Below, piece by piece: positions 19,401-30,381 of a DNA stretch of 64,000 bases. Source of the DNA: Ceratopteris richardii (Eukaryota; Streptophyta; Polypodiopsida; Polypodiales; Pteridaceae). How positions within the stretch are numbered: position 1 is the first letter of the stretch; each line of letters opens with the position of its first letter. The stretch lies in NCBI GenBank assembly GCA_020310875.1, contig CM035422.1, forward strand, positions 51,903,894 to 51,967,893. Reading direction: 5' to 3'. The position numbers were made by a program, and so were the translations under genes. Below the pieces are notes generated by a model, which worked only from the letters and a program-made list of their open reading frames with translations, was not told the origin of the DNA and searched no databases.

Positions 19401-20672
19401 ATTAGGACATTGATTGCTATTGCTACTTGCAAGGGATGGAGATTATCACAATTGGATGTGAAAAATGCATTTCTAAATGGTTACATTGCAGATGAAGTAT
19501 ATATGGAGCAACCAGAAGGCTTCATGGAATCAAATGGATCAGATTATGTGTGTAAGCTCAAGAGAGCTTTATATGGGTTGAAGCAAGCCCCAAGAGCTTG
19601 GAATTACAGATTGGTTAAGTTCTTGAATGAATGTGGATTTCAAGCATCAAAGGCAGATAGTAGCTTGCTAGTGAAGGCAAGTGAAAATGGATACATTTAC
19701 ATGTGCATTTATGTTGATGATATTATTGTTACAGGAACAGATGCTCAAGGAATCAATGAACTCAAAAGACAAATAGAGAAGGAGTTTAAGATAAGTGATT
19801 TGGGAAACTTATCTTATTTTCTAGGAATGCAGATTGTGTATACTCAACATGGAGTATATGTTTCACAAGAGAGATACTTGAAGAATCTTCTAGTCAAGTT
19901 TAACATGGAAGATTGCAGGACCTCAACTACACCATTGGAGGTAAATCATAAATTAAGCAGGTATGGAGGTGAAGAGTTCAATGATATGAAGAAATATCAG
20001 AGTTTGGTAGGTAGTTTAATCTATGCTACCTTGACAAGGCCAGATCTATCATATGCAGTAGGTGTGTTGTCACAATTTATGCATTGTCCAAAGAAGACTC
20101 ATTGGATTGCAGCCCAAAGGGTACTCAGATATATCAAAGGAACCCTAAGTGAAGGTTTGTATTATGGTTTCACTTCTGACACAAGAATCAAAGTGTTTAG
20201 TGATGCAGATTGGGCAGGTGACTCAGATGATAGAAGGTCTACTCATGGGTATCTCTGTTATGTTGGAGATAAGCTAGTTTCTTGGTGTTCAAAGAAGCAA
20301 CATACAGTTGCTTTATCATCCACAGAAGCTGAGTATAAGGGAATGGTAGAAGCTGCAAAGGAAGTGATATGGTTGAAGACCTTGATGAAAAGTTTTGAGT
20401 TTGATCATAGTACTCCAATAATTTTTGGAGACAATATGAGTTCTTTGTATTTGGCAGCTAACCCTGTTTTTCATGCCAGGACTAAGCATATAGAGATTAA
20501 GTATCATTTCTTGAGGGAAAAGGTACTAGATAAAGAGATTGAAGTGATGTACACTCCAACAAAAGAACAAGTGGCAGATATGATGACAAAGAGTCTGGAT
20601 GGACCTAAGTTACAAAGGTTCAAAGACATGGCAAGTATAAAGAAGACAGAGAAAACCTCAATTGATGATTGA
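16500..20672 (+). CDS. Copia-B gag-pol polyprotein (1,390 residues), intact
   Basis: One open frame encodes gag, protease, integrase, RT and RNase H in Ty1/copia order. Gag covers 1-255 with a CCHC zinc knuckle C260-x2-C263-x4-H268-x4-C273 and a Gly/Arg/Asn-rich RGRGG stretch after it. The protease motif is YIDSGCSNH (Asp359). The GAG-pre-integrase HHCC is near 480-535 (WHKRLGHF, CEACQLGK). The integrase core is D557, D620, E656 (D-x35-E). RT has YVDD at 1071-1074. RNase H begins near FSDADWAG and includes SSTEAEY. The TGA stop overlaps the polypurine tract. The ATG at 16,500 is 222 bases after the LTR, at a normal leader distance. No stop or frameshift, and all catalytic motifs are present, so it may be active. 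Gag and pol sit in one frame, as in many plant copia elements. Confidence 0.96.
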   Translation: MGESLQIDKLDRENYPAWSMRMEAHLMSKDLISFITGDEEKPEFADPSIPTREELAMLKTWMRKDAQARSIIYMAVNDYLLPHIRGLESATDVWNALEEHFQNTTKSRKSSLWAEFTTFKKKSSQSISDYVARMKDIADSLGAVDEDIEEEKLVRQILTGLRGDEKWKPFILSIELSLDHFTPDLNQLLGHMLTFEQDLKGDNDRSTSQAMYSKDKKKNGKGKQSNDDEGNSNQANFTKGKTNFRGKGRGGKNKDNAKACWICGRTNHLANDCWYNNQNGGYNNQNYSQRGRGGRNQRGNFRGRGGRTSYGRGGGRNFQSQSYNNNYYNYASDQKDDMTLILNATHESMGEDQRVFYIDSGCSNHLSGNLSLMTDMEARVNGHTVQTGDNTKHKVESIGSVKTKSGSTLLSKVLYVPTIPKNLISVGKIVEKGYEVRFTNDGVYVQDPNQGYRNIIAGKKEGRLFTLKVQGNVGHALFTYGSQKVSELDLWHKRLGHFNERAIKEMSKNQVVLGLPNIEGQHMVYKCEACQLGKAHKNSYNKSGYKYSNMLELVHTDVWGPSRDYSINGSRYYVLFVDDATRWITLYVIKDKSEVFKTFKHFHVYAKRITGQKLKRLRSDGGGEYFSKEFDDYLWNAGIKREVTCRYSPQQNGVAERRNRTLVEFARAMMKEKNCPNYLWAEAINTATYLVNRLPCKALDGGTPYEAWWGKKPSLDHCKVFGCIAYAYVPSQLRHKLEPKAEKYVFIGYDDRQMGYRLWSPSTKQFLVTKDVTFDEQNMWYTGSPNEYTGVEEIQRKGKAKVKVCEEIVDEVDSRCRVQDHVEEGPRFDPESNEAETSRSAEIRRSTRERKEPIRYSYDTSFLTTKDYAYIVKTEEDPTTYEEAKGKQNWEKAMQEEYDALLENETWELVPRPKNQKVIGCKWVYKTKRFADGKVSRYKARLVVKGYAQTYGVDYDETFSPVAKMSTIRTLIAIATCKGWRLSQLDVKNAFLNGYIADEVYMEQPEGFMESNGSDYVCKLKRALYGLKQAPRAWNYRLVKFLNECGFQASKADSSLLVKASENGYIYMCIYVDDIIVTGTDAQGINELKRQIEKEFKISDLGNLSYFLGMQIVYTQHGVYVSQERYLKNLLVKFNMEDCRTSTTPLEVNHKLSRYGGEEFNDMKKYQSLVGSLIYATLTRPDLSYAVGVLSQFMHCPKKTHWIAAQRVLRYIKGTLSEGLYYGFTSDTRIKVFSDADWAGDSDDRRSTHGYLCYVGDKLVSWCSKKQHTVALSSTEAEYKGMVEAAKEVIWLKTLMKSFEFDHSTPIIFGDNMSSLYLAANPVFHARTKHIEIKYHFLREKVLDKEIEVMYTPTKEQVADMMTKSLDGPKLQRFKDMASIKKTEKTSIDD

Positions 20673-20680
20673 GGGGGAGC
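20671..20680 (+). promoter_or_regulatory. Copia-B polypurine tract
   Basis: GAGGGGGAGC ends directly at the 3' LTR and overlaps the last two bases of the polyprotein stop codon. Confidence 0.85.
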
Positions 20681-21704
20681 TGTTGGTGCAGACCAATCAC
20701 CAATTGAAGGCTTGGAAGATCAAATGATGAAGGAAGAATCAATTTCTAAAGTGTGAAAGAAGATTACATTCAGAGGACAAGAGAAGTGTACACATATGTA
20801 CATTAGCATAGTCATAGATGACTTAGATCTTTTGTTCAGTAAGAATCATGTACAAATTATCTATAAATACCTTGAGAAAAGTCGGGGCATGTATGAGAGC
20901 ATATGTAGAAGCCAAGATTGAGGAAGTTAGGAGCCAAGAGATAGAGAAGAATTAGTTTGAGTTAGCTCTCATCACTCAGTTGTAATTTTCTGAGTTAATG
21001 AAGAAATATTGCGCCCGATCTTTCTGTGTCTACTCCTTCTGTGTTTGATCAATTGTGAAATCCTTTTGAGGATATTTAAGTTGTTAGTTAATGAGCCTGT
21101 GACCTGAATTTCAGAGTCTAATTGTAAACAGGCTAAGAGAATTGTGAGTAGGAACATTCATATGTGTTGAGTGTCTACAGTTCTCTGAAACAGGCGCAAA
21201 ATTCGAGTTTAATCTTTTGGTCAGTGCTCACTCCATAGTTTAAAGTTTTGTGCAAGTAAGCACTTAATCTTTAAGTTGGAAGGTGATCTACTCGTGGCTA
21301 AAAGCATTTGGCAAAACGGGTTAGATATTGTGAGAACCAAAGTTAAGAAGTTAGGGGTGTCTAGATCGACTTCTCAGAAGTACAGATTCAGACATAGGTA
21401 ACTTGTGAAGACAATTTCTCAAGTTATACTAAAGCTTTTGAAGTAATTCAACTTGGAGGTGATGCGCAATCTCTAGGAGATGATTCGTACAAAGTTTCAT
21501 AAAAAACTTTACACATTTGATAAGTCAATGTGAAGAAATTCTGCAGCAGACTTTTCTGTGTTTCATCTTCTTCACATATTTTCTCAGATTTGATAATTTG
21601 GAGATTGGACCTTTAATTTAGTGAAGGTTTTGACTTACTCTTGGTATAGAGGTGCTCTAATCACAAGAGTAGGTTATTCTTTTGGAGATTAACACTCTCC
21701 ATCA
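20681..21704 (+). repeat. Copia-B 3' LTR (1,024 bp)
   Basis: Same length as the 5' LTR with two differences seen. TATA-like box at 20,862-20,869. Followed by the AGTGC duplication. Confidence 0.95.
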
Positions 21705-21878
21705 AGTGCTTGTGTAGGCTATTTCGTCCTTTTGTGCCAAAGGTATATACCAGTTTCTGTTCGCCAGTTTAAGCGTCTCGAAGTCTGCTACAGGTCTAGC
21801 AGAACTCGTCTGGGCAGTTCTGTTCAACTTTTTGAGATACAGTCAATTTTCTGCATCAAGGTATTTTAGTCACCGGCC

Positions 21879-24800
21879 ATGGCTGAAAGCAGTGATGTAT
21901 TCTGTATGTTGGCTGTTGAGGATAAGTTGGATGGTACCAACTACCCATTATGGGCTTATATGATGCGACATGTACTGGTTGCAAAAGGATTGTGGAACAT
22001 TGTGCAGGGTGTTGAAAGACGTCCTGTTACACCTGTAACGACAGGTACTGCAAATACAGGTGTTGGAGCTGATGAAGATGGTGTCGAAGATGATATTCCG
22101 CAGATTCCTGTTCGTGCTGCTATTTCTATTGCACCTACTACAGAGCAGATTCGTTGGGATGGCAGATATGCCCAGGCACATGCATTGATAGCTTTGTCTG
22201 TCAAATGTGCCATTATTCCTCACATTCGCTCTTGCAGAACAGCAAAGGATGCTTGGGATACACTTACCACTTTGTACCAGGCTAGGAATGAGGCTCGTGT
22301 TGCTTACCTCCGAAAACAGTTGGAGAGTGAGCACATGAATGAAGGTGATTCGATGGACAGTTTTCTTACAAAGATCAAAGACCTGAAGGAACAATTGATT
22401 TCTGCTGATGAGGTTATACCAGATAGCTCACTTGTGCAGACCGTTCTGAATGGCCTTCCTGATTCATATCAGAGTTTTGCCTCTACTCTTCGATTGATGA
22501 TGAAAGGCAATCCGAATGCCTTGTCATTTGAGGAATTAGTCTTTGTTCTGTTGCAAGAAGATCATTCCAGGCAGAACAGGTCCATTATGCGTGTTGCAGA
22601 TCAAGCTTTCCTGGCTAGTCAGAAGGGCAAAGGAAAATGGAGCTCTTCTACTAGTAAGCAGAAATCTGCAAATGCTGCACAATCGAAGAACCAGGATAAA
22701 GATGAGAAGAAATCAGAAAAGCAGAAATTGTTCTGCAAGTACTGTAAAGGAAATGATCATATTATAAAGAACTGTCCAAAACTGGCTGCTAAAGAGGCAA
22801 AGAAGAAAGAGGCTGGAATGGTTGTTGTAGAGGCCTCTACACCAAAAACAGAGTCTGCAAATCTTGTGCAGGAAGAAGAATGGGCGTTTACTACTGTCTG
22901 CAGTTTTGACCCATCTTCTCATGATCAGTGCATGTCTGCAGTAGACTCAAATGTTTGGTACTTTGACAGTGGGGCAACCAAACATATTACCTCGCAGCGC
23001 AGTTTCTTCTCTTCACTCTAGCCTGCCCCTAAAGGGAATACTGTCACATGCGCCAATAACTCCTCTTATCCTATTATGGGAGTTGGTAAGATCATTCTGA
23101 CTACTGCTGATGGTAGTTCTTTCACTTTGTCAGATGCTTTATTTGTGCCAGGGATCAAAAAGAACCTGTTATCAGTTTTTGCATTAGCCAAGATTGGCTT
23201 GGTTGTGAAATTCGTTGATGACAGGTGTACAGTCCGTGATCTCTCAAATGGCGATGTGATTATTGCTTCTGGCATTTTATGTCGTGGGCTGTATAAGCTC
23301 ATAGACTATGAAAAATCTATGAATGATTCAGCATGTGCAGTTCATGATTCTCAGGCTATGTCAGATGCAAAGCTTTGGCATGCACGCTTTGGTCATCTGA
23401 ATTTTGCTAGTTTGTTACGCCTACAGAAATCTGAAATGGTGTCCTCTTTGCCCAAACTTGAGGCACTTGGAAAACATATTTGTGAAGGCTGTATTTTGGG
23501 CAAAATGCAGCGTTCTTCCTTTCCAAAAGATGGTACAGTTCGGGCTATGCAGAAATTGCAGCTTGTACATAGTGATGTCTGTGGTCCTATGCAGACACCC
23601 TCTTTTGGAAATTACCTTTACTTCGTGACTTTCATTGATGATTTTTCCAGGCATGCATGGGTATATCCACTCAAAGCAAAGTCCGAAGTGTTCATGTGCT
23701 TCAAACAGTTTTTGGTTTTGGCTGAAAATCTGTCAGCATGTAAAATGGGCACCCTCCGTTCTGATCGAGGGGGGGAATATATGTCTTCAGATTTTAATGC
23801 ATTTCTGGCTGAACGTGGGATAAAACACCAGTGTACAGTGTCGTATACACCTCAACAGAATGGAGTTGCTGAACGAAAGAACAGGTCACTCATGGAGATG
23901 GTGAGGTGCATGGTCAAAAGTCAGGCTTTACCACATAGTTTCTGGCTTGAGGCTATCATGTGTGCAGCATATGTACTGAACAGGTGTCCCACGAAAGCGT
24001 TGTAGTCTATCACTCCATATGAGGCTTGGCATGACCGCAAGCCATCTGTTGCTCATCTGCGTGTTTTTGGTTGTTTGGCATATGCATTAGTGCCTGAACA
24101 ACATCGCAAAAAATTGGATGATAAGGCAGTAAAATGTATTTTTGTTGGGTACAGTTCTGAAAGTAAAGGCTATCGTCTGTATCATCCACAGACTAAACGC
24201 ATTCTGGTTAGCCGTGATGTTGTCTCTGTGGAAGATGCTATTCAGCCATTGCTTTCATGTACTAAGGAGACATCTGTTAGCTCCAAAGACATGTATGATA
24301 CTTTGATGCCTCTTTTTACAGGTGGACAGGCTAGCGCTGGTCCTAATGAGGCAACTTCTCAGCCTTTGCAGGTTTCATATGATGATGCAGATCATTCCAT
24401 TTCTGATGCAGATTTACATGATGCACTTGTTGATGAGAGAGCTGATATTGAACAGGCAAAAACTATGCCAAAATGGCTGGTGCAGACTTTGCGTGACAAC
24501 AAATTAGATGCACCTTTGTCATATCGTACTCGTTCAGGCTCTCATAGTACCTCCTTTGCATCAGATTGCTATGCTATGGCTGCATCTAGTCTCTGTGATG
24601 AGAATGAGCCTGTTTCTTTTGATGAAGCACAAAATTCAGAAAATTGGATGGCTGCTATGCAATCTGAATATGATGCTATAATGAAGAATGGTACATGGTC
24701 TTTATGTGACTTGCCTCCTCGCAAGAAGGCCATTGGCACTAAGTGGGTATACAAGCTGAAGCGTAAACGTGATGGTACAGTTGACAGGTATAAGGCTAGG

Positions 24801-26144
24801 CTTGTTGCAAAGGGTTATGCGCAGGAAAGAGGCATTGATTTTGATGAGACCTTTGCACCTACATGCCGTATGACTACTGTTCGGAGCATTTGTGCACTTG
24901 CAGCCCATCATGGTTGGAATGTACATCAGTTGGACATTAAAACAGCATTTCTGAATGGTGACTTGCATGAAGAAGTGTATGTTTTTCAGCCCCGTGGCTT
25001 TGTGCAGAAAGGGCATGAAAACCAGGTGTGCAGGTTAAAGAAGGCGTTATATGGTTTAAAGCAAGCACCACGTGCTTGGTATGAGAAAATACATGCCTAT
25101 CTGATTGCACATGGTTTTGAGAACAGTCCAACTGAAAGCACCTTATATGTTAAGCGTGCTAATGATGTGCTTTTGATCATTGTTGTCTATGTAGACGACA
25201 TGCTGCTCACTGGTCCTCTTGAGAAGCATATTGCTGATTTCAAGGCTGATTTGCATGCCTCATTTGAGATGTCTGATTTGGGGCATTTGCATCACTATTT
25301 GGGCATTCAGTTTATGCAAGTTGATGGTGGAATGGCTTTGTGTCAAACGAAATATATTGACACATTATTGCAGCGTTTTGGCCTTGAAGACTGTAAGCCT
25401 ATTGCCACTCCTATGGAGACAGGTTTACGATTGAGTCTTCATGATGCTGGAGATGCATTTGATGCTGTTCTCTATCAGCAGGCTGTTGGATGCTTGATTT
25501 ACTTATGCATTACTCGGCCAGATATTCAGTTTGCTGTCTCACAGATGAGCAGGTTTATGCATTGCCCAGGAGTCACGCATTGGAAAGCGGTTAAGCGCAT
25601 CTTTCGCTACTTGAGTGGTACTCGGCTACTTGGGTTGTTTTATCCCAAGGGGGGATCACTACCGCCAGATTTGCATGATTTTTCTGACTCAGATTGGGCT
25701 GGTTGCTATGACACTCGTGTGTCCACCAGTGGTTTTTGCTTCATGCTTGGTAGCTCATGTATATCTTGGTTGAGCAAGAAGCAGCCTACTGTGGCCACTT
25801 CTAGTTGTGAGGCTGAGTATAGGGCAACTTTCACAGCGACTGTTGAGTGTGTGTGGCTCAGACGCCTTATGGCTGATTTGGGTGTTGGCCAGTCTTCTGC
25901 CATCACCATCTTCACTGACAGTCAAAGCGCATTGGCAGTTGCGAGGAACCCTGTGTTCCATGCTCGCACTAAGCACATTGAGGTGCATTATCACTATGTC
26001 AGGGAGAGGTTCTCTGCTGGGGAGATCAGCTTGGCATATGTGCCCACGCAGGAGAACATTGCAGACCTTTTCACGAAGGCTCTCCCTAGGGAGAAGTTTG
26101 AAGCTTTCCGCAAAGCTTTGGGCTTACTTCCTTTTGTGGAGTGA
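21879..26144 (+). pseudogene. Copia-A gag-pol polyprotein, broken by two TAG codons
   Basis: One frame of about 1,421 codons, interrupted at 23,019-23,021 (TAG where Copia-E has GAG) and at 24,003-24,005 (TAG where relatives have CAG). Otherwise complete: gag with LDGTNYPLWA near the start, zinc knuckle CKYCKGNDHIIKNC, protease WYFDSGATKH (Asp codon at 22,965), HHCC (HARFGHLNF, CEGCILGK), integrase core (HSDVCGP, RSDRGGEY, QQNGVAERKN), RT with VYVDDMLLTGP, RNase H with SDSDWAG and SCEAEYR, and C-terminus LLPFVE. No frameshifts seen. Because only two point changes break it, it decayed recently. It lies 174 bases after the Copia-B 3' LTR, in the remainder of the Copia-A leader. Confidence 0.92.
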
Positions 26145-26208
26145 TTTCCACATAGCTCGGCACTTCCTTATACATGAGTGCCAGCTCCTTGTTCACCGCA
26201 TCACTCCC

Positions 26209-26216
26209 AGGGGGGA
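26209..26216 (+). promoter_or_regulatory. Copia-A polypurine tract
   Basis: AGGGGGGA followed by TT and the LTR start at 26,219. The same motif precedes the other 3' LTRs of this family (30,371-30,381, and on the minus strand at 10,087, 38,405 and 39,454). Confidence 0.8.
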
Positions 26217-26218
26217 TT

Positions 26219-26448
26219 TGTTGATATATTTAGGTAGTGATGTGTGTGAACACTCTAGGACCGTCGGGGCACTTTTTTCCCTCTTTAGGAGGTTTTTTTC
26301 CCCCGGCTTGTATATACGCCTATTGCCCTAATGGGCTACTTATCTTTGTACATTCTCTAGTAATACATTCAGTCTTGTGTGTTGTGCTCCAAGCTTCTTC
26401 TTCTTCCTTGTGCTGTTCGCGTGCTTCCGCAGACGTCTAACTCCAACA
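26219..26448 (+). repeat. Copia-A 3' LTR (230 bp)
   Basis: TGTTGATATATT...CTCCAACA, followed by TGCAT. Matches the 5' LTR in length and at all but four bases. Confidence 0.95.
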
Positions 26449-26453
26449 TGCAT

Positions 26454-29400
26454 GTTGCAGATCAAGCTTTCCTAGATAGTCAAAAGGGCAAAGGTAAATG
26501 GAGCTCCTCTTCTAGTGAGCAGAAATGTGCTAATTCTGCACAATCAAAGAAGAATGACAGAGACTACAAGCAAATAGAAAGGAAAAAATTGTTTTGCAAG
26601 TATTGTAAAGCAAATGATCATGTTATAAAGAAATGTCCAAAATTGGCTACTAAAGAGGCAAAGAAAAAAGAGGCCGGAATGGTTGTTTTAGAGGCCTCTA
26701 CATCAAAAACAAAGTCTGCTAATCTAGTGTAGAATGAAGAATGGGCATTTACTATTGTGTGCAATTTTGACCCATCTTTTCCTGAACAGTGTATGTCTAT
26801 AGTAGACTCAGATGTTTGGTACTTTGATAGTGGGGCAACCAAATATATTACCTTGCAGTGCAGTTTCTTCACTTCACTTGAGCCTGCCCCTACAGGAAAT
26901 ATTCTCATATGTGCCAACAACTCCTCTTATCTTGTCATGGGAGTTGGTAAGATCATTCTCACTATTGTTGATGGTAGTTCATTTACATTGTCAAATGCTT
27001 TATTTTTGCCAGGATCAAGATAAATATGTTATCAATTTTTGCATTAGTCAAGATTGGCTTGGTTGTGAAATTTGTTGATGACAGATGTAGAGTTCATGAT
27101 CTATCAAATGGTGACATGATTATTGCTTCTTGCATTTTATGTCATGGGTTGTATAAGCTCATAGACTAGGAAAAATCTGTGAATGATTCAACATGTGTAG
27201 TACATGATTCTCACGCTATGTCAGATGCAAATCTTTGACATGCATGCTTTGGCCATCTGAATTTTGCTAGTTTGCTACGCCTGAAGAAATCTGAAATGGT
27301 GTTCGCTTTGCCCAAACTTGAGGCACCCAGAAAACATGTATGTGAAGGCTGTATTTTGGGCAAAATGCAGTGTTCCTCCTTCCCAAAAGATGGTTCAGTT
27401 TGAGCTACTTAGAAATTGCAACTTATTCATAGTGATGTTTGTGGTCCTATGTAGATACCTTCTTTTGGAATCTATCTTTACTTTGTTACTTTCATTGATG
27501 ATTTTTCTAGGCATGCATGGGTATATCCAATCAATGAAAAGTCCAATGTGTTTATGTGCTTCAAAGAGTTTTTGGTTTTGGCTAAAACTGTCAACATGTA
27601 AAATGGCCACCCTCCATTCTAATCAAGGGGGGGAATATATGTCTTCTGACTTTAATGCATTTTTGGCTGAATGTGGGATAAAACATCAATGTACAGTGTC
27701 GTATACACCTCAACGTAATGGAGTTGCTGAACAAAAGAACAAGTCGCTCATGGAGATGGCGAGGTGTATGGTCAAGAGTCAAGCTTTACCACATAGTTTC
27801 TGGCTTGAGGTTATTATGTGTGCAGCATATGTACTTAAGAGGTGTCCCACTAAAGCACTACAGTCTATCACTCCATATGAAGCTTGGCATGGTCGCAAAA
27901 CATATGTTGCTCATCTAAGTGTTTTTGGTTGTCTGGCATATGCATCAGTGCATGAACAACATCGCAGGAAATTAGATGATAAAGCAGTAAAATGTATTTT
28001 TGTTGGGTACAGTTCTAAAAGCAAAGGCTATCATGTGTATCATCCACAGATTAAATGCATTTTGGTTAGTTGTGGTATTTTCTTTGTGGAAGATGCTATT
28101 CAACCTTTACTTTCATGTACAAAAGAGACATCTATTAGCTCCAAAGGCATGTATGATACTTTGTTGCCTCTTTTTATTGATGGATAGTCTAGTGTTGGTC
28201 CTAATGAGGCAACTTCTTTTTGGTGCAAGACAATCATCAATTGATGATTTGGACAAAGATTTGAAGTCAAAGAATGAAGTAAAGATCAACATATGAAGCT
28301 TGAAGTTTATTGCATGGTCAGAAGAAGAAGACTTGTATATACATGTAGTTGATAGATATAAGGCTAGGCTTGTTGCAAAGGGTTATGCTCAGGAAAGAGG
28401 CATTGATTTTGATGAGACCTTTGCTCCTACTTGTTGAATGACTATTGTTTGTAGCATATATGCACTTGAAGCTCATAATGGTTGGAATGTACACCTATTG
28501 GACATTAAAACTGCATTTTTGAATGGTGATTTGCATGAAGAAGTGTATGTTTTTCAGCCCCATGGCTTTGTGCAGAAAGGGCATGAAAACCAGGTGTGTA
28601 GGTTAAAGAAGGCATTAATATGGTTTAAAGCAAGCACCACATGCTTGGTATAAAAAGATACATGCCTATCTGATTGCACATGGTTTTGAGAACAGTCCAA
28701 CTGAAAGCACCTTTTATGTGAGTGTGCTAATGATGTGCTCCCGATCATTGTTGTGTATGTGTATGACATGCTGCTCAGTGGTCCTCATGAGAAACATATT
28801 GCTAATTTTAAGGCTGATTTGCATGCCTCATTTGAGATGTCTGATTTGGGGCATTTGCATCATTATTTGGGCATTCAATTTATGCAAGTTGATAGTGGAA
28901 TGGCTTTGTGTCAAACAAAATATGTTGACACATTATTGTAGTGTTTTGGCCTTGAAGACTGTAAACCTATTGTTATTCCTATGGAGACAGGTTTATGATT
29001 GAGTCTTCATTATGTTGGAGATGCATTTGATGTCGTTCTCTATCAGCAGGCTATTGGATGCTTGATTCACTTATGCATTACTTGGCCAAATATTCAATTT
29101 GTTGTCTCCGAGATGAGCAGGTGTATGCATTTCCCAGGTGTCAAGCATTGGCAGGTGTTTAAGCACATCTTTCGCTACTTGAGTGGTACCCAGCTACTTG
29201 GATTGTTTTATCCCTTGACTGGGTTGGTTGCTATGACACTCGTGTGTCCACTCGTGGCTTTTGCTTCATGCTTGGTAGCTCATGTATATATTGGTTGAGC
29301 AAGAAGCAGCCTACTGTGGCCACTTCCAGTTGTGAGACTAAGTATAGGGCAGCTTTCATTGCGACTATTGAGTGTGTGTGGCTCAGACGCCTTATGGCTA

Positions 29401-29605
29401 ATTTGGTTGTTGGTCAGTCTTCTACCACCACCATCTTCACTGACAGTTAGAGTGCATTCGTAGTTGCGAGGAACCTTGTGTTCCATGCTCGCACTAAGCA
29501 CATTAAGATGCATTATCATTATGTCAAGGAGAGGTTCTCTGCTAGAGAGATCAGCTTGACATATGTGCCTACACAGGAGAACATTGCAGACCTTTTCACA
29601 AAGGC
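26454..29605 (+). pseudogene. Copia-C: older same-family copy, host of Copia-A
   Basis: Plus-strand copy of the Copia-A family, starting in gag (VADQAF, zinc knuckle CKYCKANDHVIKKC). It continues through protease (WYFDSGATKY), integrase (DFNAFLAE, QRNGVAEQKN) and RT (TAFLNGDLHEEVYVFQP), and breaks off in RNase H at LFTKA. Dozens of stops and frameshifts make it much older than Copia-A. The integrase-RT connector is replaced at 28,218-28,345 by unrelated LTR-like sequence. A short stub of the same gag (about 14,825-14,838) lies left of Copia-A. Confidence 0.88.
28218..28345 (+). repeat. Fragment resembling the start of a Copia-B-type LTR inside Copia-C
   Basis: TTGGTGCAAGACAATCATC and the next 30 bases resemble the first bases of the Copia-B LTR (TTGGTGCAGACCAATCACC). 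The match fades afterwards. It replaces part of the Copia-C connector. Probably a truncated or recombined insertion of a related family. Confidence 0.45.
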
Positions 29606-30304
29606 TATGTTGGAGATGCATTTGATGTTGTACTCTATCAGCAGGCTGTTGGATGCTTGATTTACTTATGCATTACTCGGCCAGATATTCAGTTTGCTGT
29701 CTCACAGATGAGCAGGTTCATGCATTGCCCAGGAGTCACGCATTGGAAAGCGGTTAAGCGCATCTTTCGCTACTTGAGTGGTACTCGGCTACTTGGGTTG
29801 TTTTATCCCAAGGGGGGATCACTACCGCCAGATTTGCATGCTTTTTCTGACTCAGACTGGGTTGGTTGCTATGACACTCCTGTGTCCACCAGTGGTTTTT
29901 GCTTCATGCTTGGTAGCTCATGTATATCTTGGTTGAGCAAGAAGCAGCCTATTGTGGCCACTTCCAGTTGTGAGGCTGAGTATAGGGCAACTTTCACAGC
30001 GACTGTTGAGTGTGTGTGGCTCAGACGCCTTATGGCTGATTTGGGTGTTGGCCAGTCTTCTGCCACCACCATCTTCACTAACAATTAGAGCGCATTGGCA
30101 GTTGCGAGGAACCCTGTGTTCCATGCTCGCACTAAGCACATTGAGGTGCATTATCACTATGTCAGGGAGAGGTTCTCTGCTGGGGAGATCAGCTTGGCAT
30201 ATGTGCCCACGCAAGAGAACATTGCAGACCTTTTCACGAAGGCTCTGCCTAGGGAGAAGTTTGAAGCTTTCCGCAAAGCTTTGGGCTTACTTCCTTTTGT
30301 GGAG
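29606..30304 (+). pseudogene. Copia-D RT end and RNase H
   Basis: Nearly identical to the Copia-A C-terminus from VGCLIYLCITRPDIQF to LLPFVE. It includes SDSDWVGC and SCEAEYR, and has one nonsense codon at 30,086-30,088. The first 45 bases look more like the diverged Copia-C version than like Copia-A. Confidence 0.85.
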
Positions 30305-30381
30305 TGATTTCCACATAGCTTGGCACTTCCTTATACATGAGTGCCAGCTCCTTGTTCACCGCATCACTCCCAGGGGGGATT

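Larger units (their letters stand above)
15255..21704 (+). mobile_element. Copia-B: complete young Ty1/copia element nested in Copia-A leader
   Basis: Two 1,024 bp LTRs (15,255-16,278 and 20,681-21,704) differ at only two positions by eye (15,770 versus 21,196, and 16,086 versus 21,512). A perfect 5 bp duplication AGTGC lies at 15,250-15,254 and 21,705-21,709. Primer site, 220-base leader, one intact ORF and polypurine tract are all present. It is the only element in the window that looks able to encode everything it needs. LTR identity indicates a recent insertion. Confidence 0.97.
14839..26448 (+). mobile_element. Copia-A: full-length Ty1/copia element carrying nested Copia-B
   Basis: Two 230 bp LTRs (14,839-15,068 and 26,219-26,448) are flanked by TGCAT duplications. 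The tRNA-Met-type primer site follows the 5' LTR and a purine tract precedes the 3' LTR. LTRs differ at four positions by eye. Internal coding runs 21,879-26,144 and is broken by two TAG codons. Copia-B is inserted in the 5' leader. The same family recurs at least six times in this window, in both orientations. Confidence 0.95.
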
